A stretch of DNA of 64,000 bases, from positions 30,432,501 to 30,496,500 of the forward strand of contig NC_088787.1 in assembly GCF_949628265.1 (NCBI RefSeq), read 5' to 3'. The stretch comes from Cloeon dipterum. Its lineage: Eukaryota > Arthropoda > Insecta > Ephemeroptera > Baetidae. Below are positions 1-10,082 of this stretch, piece by piece. The position numbers and the translations under genes were made by a program. Positions within the stretch are counted from its first letter, which is position 1. Each line of letters begins with the position of its first letter. A model generated the notes under the pieces. It had not been told where the DNA came from, searched no databases, and saw only the letters and a program-made list of their open reading frames with translations.

Positions 1-12
1 AACAATTTTAAA

Positions 13-107
13 GGTGCCATTTAGAACATGTCAATGAGTATACTATAAACTGTAATTTTAGTGATTTTAGTTTAAAGTATACACATTGACATGTTCTAAA
101 TGGCACC
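13..107. repeat. Long hairpin with 24-bp perfect stem
   Basis: The arm 13-36 (begins GGTGCCATTTAG) is an exact reverse complement of 84-107 (ends CTAAATGGCACC). Pairing continues imperfectly inward (GTATAC against GTATAC), leaving a loop of about 20 bases. The roughly 95-base unit is the size of a pre-miRNA or a very small palindromic MITE. No clear target-site duplication is visible at the edges, so its origin is open. Confidence 0.75.
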
Positions 108-332
108 CTGTAAATATTTCACCATAACAGAATACAACATTTTTTAATTTGAATTCTTGTTTTAGACCTGGTGGATATTATTCCAAAACCCAAATTTTCC
201 CTATGTACTGAAATGTTTTCTTGAGAGGTTGACTGCATTTTTGAGAGGTTATCATGAGTAACAAGAGTCTTCATCCTCGTTGATTTCAGAGTTATTTAAT
301 TTCAGTCGACCAGTTCTCACAATACATGACTT

Positions 333-402
333 CCTATTGTAAATGAATGTGATGCATTAATGTATTTATGGCAAAGTGTGAGAATAAACATCCAATTAAA
401 TT
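333..402 (+). repeat. Dispersed repeat Z, copy 1 (possible LINE 3' tail)
   Basis: About 65 bases match 36256-36328 closely, including the shared stretch GTGTGAGAATAAACATCCAA. A weaker match lies near 46905-46955. The AATAAA inside the unit and the sharp loss of similarity just after it suggest the 3' end of a truncated non-LTR retrotransposon, but no coding part is present. Confidence 0.55.
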
Positions 403-2137
403 CCAGCGAATGTGGTCTCATGAAATACTGCGGATTGGGATTCAATAACTCTGTAATCAACGAGGATGAAGTTTTGAATCGATTTTTCTCGATAAACAGT
501 CCAATAGCTATAGAAATTTGGCAAAAGCTGGTTCCGATCAGTGCCAGAAGCTCGATCGTGAGAATTGTAAAAGCGATCTGGAAATTGCGCGGCGGCCGCT
601 GCAGCCAAAAGCGCAATAAGCGTCTCACTCGTCCAGTTCAAAGTACGTATCGGACGCGAAGTGGCACAAACATTGAGAGAAAGGGAACCTTGGATTTACT
701 CGCCAGTGACCTAAACTTAAAGAGACCGCGTCTAACCACAGCATCTCCTCTCCGCCGTTTTGTTCCACTTTTCTCCGCGTCTTTCTCTCTCTCAATCGCA
801 CTCGCTTTTCAGGAGAGCGAAGATGCTGCATTATATATGAAAGTTGAATCAATTGCCAAGTAGATTGAAACACGACGACTAATTCGCCATTGTCCGCCTA
901 ATTTGTATTCCTGAAATGTCGCTCATTTCTTTTCTTTTGTCAAAACCAGATGCCAATCTTGATATTGCTCACGTATAACTAATTTAAATTATATGCTCTG
1001 CAGAAAACCGTGTGCGTTTGCCAATTTGGCGAAACAACAATAAAAAAGACCGGAAAACGTATATTTCGGGGTTTTCTACGTTCACCTGAAAACATAGCAA
1101 GTTTTGCTCGAAGCCTATGAAAAAATATAACTTATATTTTCGAAATTATAACGTTTTGAATTCAGTTGGCACAGAAAAATTGATTATTCGACTCTTTTAA
1201 AATTAACCGTTTCATGCGTGTTTCGAGCAAAATTCGGGTTTTTCGAATGGTTTGCCTCTGAGATACGGTATTTGGCGAGACCTGGGGAAGGTTGAAATCA
1301 AATTATCTAAAATAAATATACGACAAGTCTAAAATAAAAACTAGCATCTATCTTGCCTGAATTCTATGACACGCCCGCGATGGTTGACCAAAAATGGAAA
1401 TAGGTAAAAACAAAGGTTTTCATAGTTAATCTCAACCTGACTGTGAGTGGAAACAAACCACCTTTTTCTCATTTAATATGTGATAAAAATGAAGTCTGTC
1501 ATAAGCTTAGGTCTGTAGTGCCGAAATAATGATCCAATGTGACTTAAATAATATGCTACACACAGAAAAATGCTTTCTGTCAAGAAGAATAAATTTGAAA
1601 ATAAAAATCCTTTTTTAGAATTAGTATTTATTAAATTGTTCCCGATGAAAATCCTTTGCTAAATCGTGATTAGGTGGTAATTCCTGTCTGCACAATAAGT
1701 GCATGACCTGTATGTAGTTCAGCGTGCACTGTGCGCGAGTTGAATAAATAAATATTCGCCCGAGAAGAAACTCGGTGTCAATGCACTCTGGAAGTCGCTC
1801 CTTGCTGGCCTGCACACCTATAAGTGGCGAGAAGAATGCGAGTTCGCACTACTTAAACTGAAATTACGAACTTGTCAGCTGAATGGCAAAATTTAAAAAC
1901 TTGAATAATTGGTACCGTAATTTCCGCACTATTTTTTCTATTTTAAAATTCGATAAATTACGATAAAATCCATAAATATACTGTTTTTACCGGCAGATTT
2001 TATCTTTGCAGCTCAAATTGATCTTAAAAGCTGATTTCGCGAAATTTTAAAAATAATTTTCTGTATTTTATATTGAGATCAAACGAAATTAATTTTTTCA
2101 AATTTTGAAATTGGCGACCACTTGAGGTTGTTTCCAC

Positions 2138-2297
2138 GTTGAGTAAAAATAAAACCAGGCTTGTTAACATTTGGTCTTTGGAGCAAGCCTCAACTGCCTC
2201 ATGAATAGGACGTACTTGAGGACGTCGAAACTGGTCGAGAATTAAAAAGACGAATTTAAAACTACGAGGATGAAGTCTGGTTTTATTTTTACTCAAC
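2138..2297. repeat. Inverted repeat, 24-bp arms, possible MITE
   Basis: The arm 2138-2161 and the reverse complement of 2274-2297 differ at one base; each carries GAGTAAAAATAAAACC or its complement. The spacer is 112 bases. This is the shape of a short non-autonomous DNA element or foldback. No target-site duplication was identified with confidence. Confidence 0.55.
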
Positions 2298-5200
2298 ATT
2301 AATTTTTCATCCTGTTCTCATAAGGGGAACGATTGAATCATTTTATTTATTGATCTGTTTTTTAGTACTGAGTGCACAGCATTTTTAATTTTTGTCTCCG
2401 CTCTCTGGGTTCACGTGGCAACCCTAGACGTTCCTCTGTTGACACCACCCACACCACACACCAGCCGATCCAAAGAGATATAACAATAATATGTGTATGC
2501 TTAGTGGGGCAGCTGATCCGCTTCTCGCTTCCTCGCTTAATCAGCACTTTCACCCAGCGAATCAGCCGAGAATTTCAATGTTTCATCGCAAACGCACGCG
2601 AGGCGGTCAAGTTATTTCAGGTTCACGGCCAATCTGCTCTCGAAATGTAAAGGGCGCGCGCACAACCAAAGCTGGCTGGCATCAATCGAAACTTTCATCG
2701 AACCGAATCATTAGCATACGTGCGTGGCTTATTTTCCTCGGAGGCACCGTACACCTCTCCACCGGGCGCCGCGGTTTTCCATTCTGGCCGAATACTAGAA
2801 ATTTGACGTCACGCCCGGTTCCGATAGTTCTCGCCGCGCGTCCCTTTCTTTGGTGACACACTTCTGTGCAACGTAAATTGTTCGAGAGTTTCTTATCAGA
2901 AACATGCCAATTAATCGTGTTGAATGAGCAATAATTAATAATTTGCTTATTAAGATGAAGAAGTGTTCTGCTGATAAAATTCGACCGCGCAGATATTGAT
3001 TAGAAACGTTTCACAACCAAAATCGACTCTAACGGCCTTGTCCAAAATATTTGGAGTGCTTGTTTGTGTCTGACATAGTAGATTTTCTTGAAATCTAGTG
3101 TCTGATAATAGGAGCTTGACTAGGTTTATTATTTTCTTATATAAAAATACTGTTTTGCAACCCACAGCCTAAATATTAATCTAAAAATAGATATCATATC
3201 AACTCCATTGCAGCACCTGTATTTTTATAACTTCACAAATTAATGTAAATGAAGGTTCAGTTGGTGTTATAAAACTGTTATTACTATCTGCACTCAATTT
3301 AAATGTACACAATGCTCTTGGAAACAAAATCTGCAGTGATCGTTAATCAATTACAGATTTTTTTTATTTATATTCGGATTTTTAGTAACGGATCTTCAAT
3401 TCGAAAATAATGGCTTCAAAACTCAGCAGAAAAATTATAAAACTTAAAAATATTACCAATTTGAATTTTTGCGCATTGCCAAAAAGATAAATTGCATGTG
3501 GCAACTCTTATCATCTTAAAATATCTTTTATTGTTCCACGTTTCCGTCTTTGCATCCGATCGTTAACTAGATTGTATTTACAATATAACAATTAACTTAA
3601 TACCGAGTCCCGACAAGAGAATCCTTCGCACGTATAGTGTGTGTATATGAAGACAATTAGTCGCGAGAAGTTCAGACGGAGGTGCACAACATTCTCGTCT
3701 GCGAGTGCACGTGAATGGGTGAGTGTCCGTTCCAGTCTGAAAATCCTCCTGCCGGTGAGTCACTACTTCTCGCGAGCTTTGTGCAAACTGCAAAGGTGTC
3801 CGTCCAACGAGAAAGACCCTCAACTCGAGAGCTGGGCACAGACTTTGTGTCTCGGCCGTCAATATTTGCTCAAATTTGAACTCTTCGTCAGCTTCGAAAA
3901 CAAGGCATACGCGACGACGAGGAAGTCATGTGTATTCTAGAATTTTTGGAGTTGCGAGTTGGAAGAAGGAGAGAACACGACGACGGCTCTCTTATTCTCT
4001 CCCTAGGGTATCCGTGGATGGAGAAAAGAAAGTGAAATGAAGCAAAGTCGACGAGAGAATAAGAAAAGTAAAAAGCAGCTCACTACTTGCACGGCATGAC
4101 CTGCTTCAGGTAAAAAGTGGACGGCCTACTTTTCGGCGTCGCACTCGAGCAAGACGAAAATGATCGATGTCAATTTAGCAAATCAAGAAGACTATTAGTG
4201 CAAGAAACGAGGAGGTAATTACGCAGTGACAAAGTGCGAAATGCTCGGCAAACACTCCAAACACTCGTGGGACGCGACAATTGAATAAGCGCCGCACACG
4301 CACCGCAGAGCTTTCTCGTGCGTCCTTTACTTTCGTTTTTTTTAACTGTCCGTTTGTTTTCTCGCGAATTCCCATTCATTCGAAGGCACGCGGCGATCGC
4401 AAATCGAAATTTACAGTCCGGGCGGTAAATATTTATTTGCCTCCGGCCTTGCCGAAGAGGTTGTTTAAGGCTGATATAGTGAGTGCACTCTGCACATTGA
4501 ATCAGCAGTTATAAAGTACTAAAAACTTGATAGCTCAATTAATTTCGTATAAATAGGTCATCACGTCAAATATTTGCAGTTACCAAAAAGATAAAAAATT
4601 TATCATTCAAACTCATTTGCATACCAGGAGCTTCAACATTCAAGGTGAAGAGACTTCATTAACTTCATTGTTGATTATTTTGGATGTGCGAATTTATTGG
4701 ATGCTGTCAACAAGAAAATCAGTTTTTATGATTTTTATCAATACAGAATTTGTTGCCCGCCACGGCTATAAAATATTTGATTTGCAATTTACGCGCATCA
4801 GCAATAATAACAAATTAATTAAAAGTGCATAAAGTGTAAGTGAAGAGCAAAAAATATTTAAGCTCTTAAAATGTTTACTTTGCACTCTCAAACGTACACG
4901 TTTTTTTACAATTTTCAATGTCGAAATTATCTCATAATCAGAAGTGTACCGAAAATGTTATAAAGTATGAATCACATTGTTTTCAAAGATAACAATGACC
5001 TTCTTTTAACACATTTAATTGCACATTGATTTCCTTTTTACATCAATTGAGGCGTTAACCAACTTATATCGCATCTACATCAATTAAAAGTGTCCTCGCA
5101 ATTAAGCAAAATGATGAACTTGAGTTTTACCCCACGGAGCCGAGAGCTAAAAGGTGCTGCCCTACATTTGGAAACGTGTTAGCCCAATTTAACTGCACTC

Positions 5201-6756
5201 ACAGATAATTGATCAATGGAGATTTGATAAAAAAAATCACACCGCCACAATGCGCCTGTTGAGAGGAGCCTTGGTTAGGAGAGGGCAGTTAATTTTCACC
5301 TTGATCATAAGAGGAGCCCACTTACGGTAACGAAATTGTGCGTGACGCAATCCAACACACATACGACATCCGACGAAAGAGGAAGCGCATTTCAGTTCGG
5401 CGACCGTGGTGCTAGCAGGTGTGTCGAAGCAGCGTGAATCAACACAGAAACACACTAAGTGCGTCATTTGTGGACAACGCTGCCCTTGTTTGTTACGCAG
5501 TCTTTGTTATTTAATTAATTTGCTCATTCCTCATACGAAAAACAATAATGCTATTTAAAAATCGCATTTTGGTGACTCAGCACCTATTCATTTCATGCCC
5601 TTTCTTTTGCTCTTGAAATATCGTAAAATATGCGGTAATTTTTCAAAGTGTTTTGTAACATCATTTCAATTCACTTCATCCTTTCTATACTTTCAAGCAT
5701 ATTACTAACAATATTCATCCTATTGTTAGTTTGAAGAGGAATATCTCAAATTAATAATTTTGACTACATAAAGAACTTTTATATTTAAGTATAGGCAATT
5801 TTTCTGTCCGAATTTCCAGAAAGTTGAAATATTTCCCATTTAAAGAGGCTTATTGAGGCTGCACCAGATCACAAAAATTCAAACTTTCTCCAAAAAGCTG
5901 CTTTGATTCGATTTGAAAAAGCCGTTGGGGCTGAAAGTCTTGCGCCTCAGAAATAGCCGGAAAGCATAAAAAATTGAGTGTCGTCTGTGTCACATTTTGG
6001 CAGGGTCTCCTCATGTTTGTTGCTGACATGAGTTAACGCCTAGGATAACGTACGATTTCCTCTTGAGTTGACACGCAGCCACCTGCCGAAGGGGTGCGCA
6101 CCACCCACCAAAGCACGCATCAAAGTAATCATTCCTCTATATAAAAATATTTCAAAAAATCAAATTACTCGAACGGATGAAATTAATTCATTGCAACTCA
6201 ATTTAACTCTTGCAGTAAAGGTGCCTTTAAGAGGCTGTGCAAGAACACCTGCTCGAATTTAAAGGGCTATTTTTGGACTGGCTGGACGTGTGTATTTTGG
6301 GTATGGAATCATCTGCAAACCCTTATAAGAGGATTGCATCAATGCAACGAGAACTAAGTTTGTTGAATAACTGTTTAAGTTAACCAATATACTTGGTCAA
6401 TCAACTTGTAAACACAGCGTAATTAAACTAATTACTATTTATGTCGCTCTCCACCACGACGATAATCTTTGAAATAGCGATTGAAGCATGTGAATAAGAA
6501 AAGTTGAGTTTTATAACGGACATTTCCTGGTTACAATAATTTTGCTAAGCATGTACAATAAGAAAAAAGCAGCTTTTTCTTTTAATTCGCAAATTATATT
6601 TTGATTTTCAAGTTGAATACAGACATTTTCTATAAGAAATGTGCAAAAATACCAGTGAAACAATGATTGGGTTGATTCCAACAACGCGGACAGCATTAAA
6701 ATCCAGTTGATTCTCTCAAGCAATTAGTCAACAACAGCTGGCGAATAATAAATGCA

Positions 6757-6777
6757 TCTCTCTCTCTCTCTCTCTCT
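6757..6777. repeat. CT microsatellite
   Basis: A run of about ten CT units in otherwise AT-rich intergenic DNA. Confidence 0.9.
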
Positions 6778-8280
6778 GGGCACGAATTAGCTCCAGTGAG
6801 CAGAAAGCACAGAACCATCATTGAGGCACGAGGCTACCAACGACCTCAAGTTCATGGCTACCAGCTAAGGCCAACAGGAAACAAATGGAAGGCAAACTAT
6901 CCAATAATCTGCATTTATTTTCAGTGCTTCAAGATGACGAAGGAAAACTTTAACCCTAGGCAAAATCAATTTTGGTCTTTATATTTGCGAGCGCATTATA
7001 CGTCTTAAAGAACGAGATTAAAATAATTATATCATCTGACCTATATTCTAAGCCCCATATATCTTTTTATTAATTAGCGATTAATAATTTGGCTTATAAT
7101 AAAGACAATTATTGCTAGTTGTAAATTAATTAAGCTTGATGACTTTATTAACGAAATTTATATAGCTGAAAATTCAGTTTTTTTTTTTTAAATAAATTAG
7201 ATTGAAAAATTGGTGACTTTAGACTTTAGTCAATTATCTTCTTTGGTGCAGACTCAATTTCATAGTTTGTAACCACTTCATCCCACTTCACAAGTGACGC
7301 AGATATTAGATTCACCTGAAATGTTGGTCAAGGAAAAGTTGTCAGAGAAAACCAAATTAACAAAGAGAGCGCTGTTAACTTCAATGAGGAGTAATTGACC
7401 ACAAACAATAAATTCGGTAGTAAATAATTAAAAGAGCTGGCATCCTCTCTCCTAAATTACAGAAGAACGTTAAAATTTGGCAGTTAAATGCACCCGCGGA
7501 ACCGCTGATCCCACCGACAGTGTCCAACTGCCCCTTAGATGGTGGGACAAACACTGGTTTGCAAACAGGCAAAAGCATGCCATATGGCAAATTATAACCA
7601 TTCGCTGTTTTAGAATGATCCTAATAGCAAACGATTGATTTTTAACCGGTCGTTTGCGAGTAGAATCATTAAAAAATACACTTTTGAAATTATTAAAAAG
7701 AAAATTGCAGAAACATTGATTACTTTATCATATTTTCACCATTATCTCATGGCAGATATCACTGACAATGAGGTGAGTTTTTCCATGACATCGGAAAATT
7801 AAGCTGATGAGAATTTATTCTTGCCTGACACTTTCAGAGGAGCATCAGATGAAAATATTTTTGCAAATAACGCTTCTAGCACGGGCCATATTAACATGTT
7901 TATCATTTTTTTGGCTCAAAATCAGGGCTGGATATGGGAATAAATCGGTTTTTGCAGGTTTTTTGCGATTAGTTCCTCCCACGCTTTTGCAAAAAAATTC
8001 GTCTTTTTAGCTTTCTTGCAAAGTTTTATTAAAATTTGTTAAAGACAATTTTTTAATTATGAAAAAATCATTTAAAAAACTAAACGCTGCGAACTCCAGA
8101 TTTTCAGACACTGTCCAACATAAGTTTTAATGGTAAAACTGGTCTATTTCGAGTTATTTATATTAAAAGTGCCATACACCGCACTTAACCTATAAAAACC
8201 GTAGGAAAACCACTGCACTACACGTATGGGAAACTCCCAGCCTTGCGGAAAATACATAGAGGTTTCGAGGGCAGCCCTGT

Positions 8281-9131
8281 TCATTTAGCTGGCCAAGTAG
8301 TGAATAAATTTTGGTCTGGCAGTAACTTGACTTTGTTAAGAGTAAGCGAGGAGTGCACAATTTCCATAGTTTGATCTCAAAATTTGAAATTTGGGTTTAC
8401 GTAAATTTGTTTTGTTGATAAAAACGTGCATAGTATTAAGATATTTTAACCTGGAGTAATTTAAATAAATATAACTTGTTGAAAAGGATACAATTTCATT
8501 GTATTTTCTGAGCAGCGCCTGCACTTCACTGGTTTGATTGGTAGTTTCATCTTTGAAATTCAAGAACACCAAAGTGAGTTTTTCCAATTCAGAAGTCAGA
8601 TCAGGCACCTCTGCAAAAATTTAAATAGGATACAATTCGTTGTTAAATAAAGATAGTTTGCAATTCTAACTTTTTATATGTTCACTGTCCAGTGATGAAG
8701 CTAGTTTGTGAACCTGCTCAAGATTTGCCATCATCTCTATCATCTCGTCTTCTGAGCTTTTGACTAACTCGAGTTTTGTCTCAGGGGTGAGCCCACTCTG
8801 GGCGGTGAACATGGGATCCATGAAACTCTCCAACTGATCCACTAGAGAAATGTTTTTAGATATAGAACATAAAAAAGCATTGTGATTCCTTACATCGGCT
8901 GAGGACTGAATTAATGCTGTCCCTGTGTGACAAAGCCGAAACCATTTTTGAGTTCACATTCAAAAGCTCTGCTGCCAACTGAAAAAAGTAAAAATCTATT
9001 ATAATCAATTTTTATTTGATAGTGTGTGAATATTACTGCACCTCAGGTTGCGGCTCGACTGACTTGTTCTTGCCAAAAATCCTCCCTTCCAAGAATTTAA
9101 TTCTTTTTTCAATAACATCAATTGAATCCAT
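8281..9131 (-). CDS. DCTN3: Dynactin subunit 3 (p24)
   Basis: Small coiled-coil subunit of the dynactin shoulder, which links the dynein motor to cargo in the cytoplasm. Five exons on the minus strand: 9131-9042, 8978-8894, 8841-8671, 8610-8492 and 8325-8281, giving 169 residues (the human protein has 186). The middle of the protein is the most telling part: DQLESFMDPMFTAQSGLTP followed by an acidic helix and LEQVHKLASSLDSEHIK lines up with the human DPEYID and LEQVNALVPMLDSAHIK segments. The predicted product is almost entirely helical and has no membrane segment. The last exon is only 15 codons and is the least certain; it restores a conserved-looking Trp near the C terminus (LLPDQNLFTTW), as in the family. 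The gene is divergent from the E2F gene, with 951 bp between the start codons. Confidence 0.85.
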
Positions 9132-9868
9132 GGTTATCTCCGAAGGTTAGTAGATCCTGAAATCAATTCAACGCGATTCAATATCAGGGAAAACTGTTGC
9201 CTCTTACAATTAGTTGTATGTTTAGGGTGGGACGTTAATGTTCCAACCACTGCTAAGTAAGGGGATTCGCCAGTGCCGGGGACGTCTGTACTGTCTGTAG
9301 GGTTCTTTTTCGACTCAAGACCCTCTAGAGAGAGTGGAATTTTTACCTTGATTAGTGGTGAGAAGGGTGAGAATCAAATTATTATATGTACGTATTTGTC
9401 GATGTCGTCGGCCCTTCTCTTCCAAAACAGAAATCCTTTTTCTGTTTCACTTGCTTCACTTCAAACCCTAAGAAAATAGACAACAGTGAACAGTGACGAC
9501 ACGTAAAGCACAAAAGGCTGGCGCAGCCTGGCGCTGGCACTGATTACGCCATCTAACACCTGCACCGTTAAACTTGTGCGTCGCATTTAGTTGCATTCTC
9601 CAATTGGCTAGACTTGATGACCACAAGTGACCTTGATACTCCAATCTTGCTGGCGCCCACGTGAGCAGCGCCACGTGTGGCCTGTGGCGTTGTTCGCAAG
9701 TTCAGTTGTTAGAGCGGAGGTCCAACTAGGCATTTTTATTTTCGGAGACCGGGGCGTGATTGATTGGAATGATTTCTGCGAAATTTGCGTGGTTTGCCAC
9801 CAATTACTGCACTGCGTGGTAAGTAGCCGCTTCAGTAGCCCTTGCTTTCGGCGGGACGCGGACGGACG

Positions 9869-9876
9869 GCGGCAAA
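9869..9876 (-). promoter_or_regulatory. E2F-type binding site
   Basis: GCGGCAAA, the reverse complement of TTTGCCGC, fits the E2F consensus TTTSSCGC. It lies about 210 bases upstream of the atypical E2F start codon. In animals E2F7/8 genes are themselves E2F targets, so self-regulation is a reasonable inference. Confidence 0.4.
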
Positions 9877-9926
9877 AGTGCCGAGTAACGCGTGAAAATG
9901 GTGCCGCGCCAAGCCGGAAAAATTAT

Positions 9927-9934
9927 GCGGCAAA
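9927..9934 (-). promoter_or_regulatory. Second E2F-type binding site
   Basis: An identical GCGGCAAA octamer lies 58 bases from the first. Two exact repeats of the site so close together, in the promoter of an E2F gene, are less likely to be chance than one. Confidence 0.4.
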
Positions 9935-10082
9935 CCGGCGGGCGGTGCACGAAACGTCCGCGCTCAAATTGATTTTTGCCTCGCTTTTCAGCCTTGATTG
10001 CGCGACTGTTTGTTGTGAGACGTAGGAGCCGCCAAAACCGTGTCTTTCCTTTTTGGTTTGCGAACATTCTAGTGCCTTTGGG

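Larger units (their letters stand above)
1..8280. other. Non-coding region left of DCTN3
   Basis: No open frame here resembles a protein I know; the longest frames (for example 360-863) lack family motifs and convincing splice structure. The stretch holds a long hairpin (13-107), an inverted repeat (2138-2297), a LINE-tail-like dispersed repeat (about 333-402) and a short CT microsatellite. GC-richer patches around 560-800, 2390-2860 and 3640-4400 stand out against the AT-rich background and could be promoters, untranslated first exons or enhancers of a gene further left, but nothing proves this. A good splice-donor consensus (CCG then GTGAGT) near 3750 on the plus strand hints at an untranslated first exon. 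Confidence 0.6.
9132..10082. promoter_or_regulatory. Divergent DCTN3/E2F promoter region
   Basis: This 951-bp interval separates two start codons on opposite strands. It is markedly more GC-rich than its surroundings on the E2F side (about 9640-9960), has several CCAAT or ATTGG boxes (for example near 9600, 9767 and 9798) and two E2F-consensus octamers. No TATA box is obvious, which fits a housekeeping or cell-cycle CpG-type promoter. A pyrimidine-rich stretch ending CTAG lies about 15 bases before the E2F start codon, so a 5' untranslated intron is possible. Confidence 0.55.

Noticed and set aside
360-863. 167-codon open frame on the plus strand
   Set aside because: No family resemblance, starts inside a dispersed repeat, and overlaps equally long frames on the other strand.
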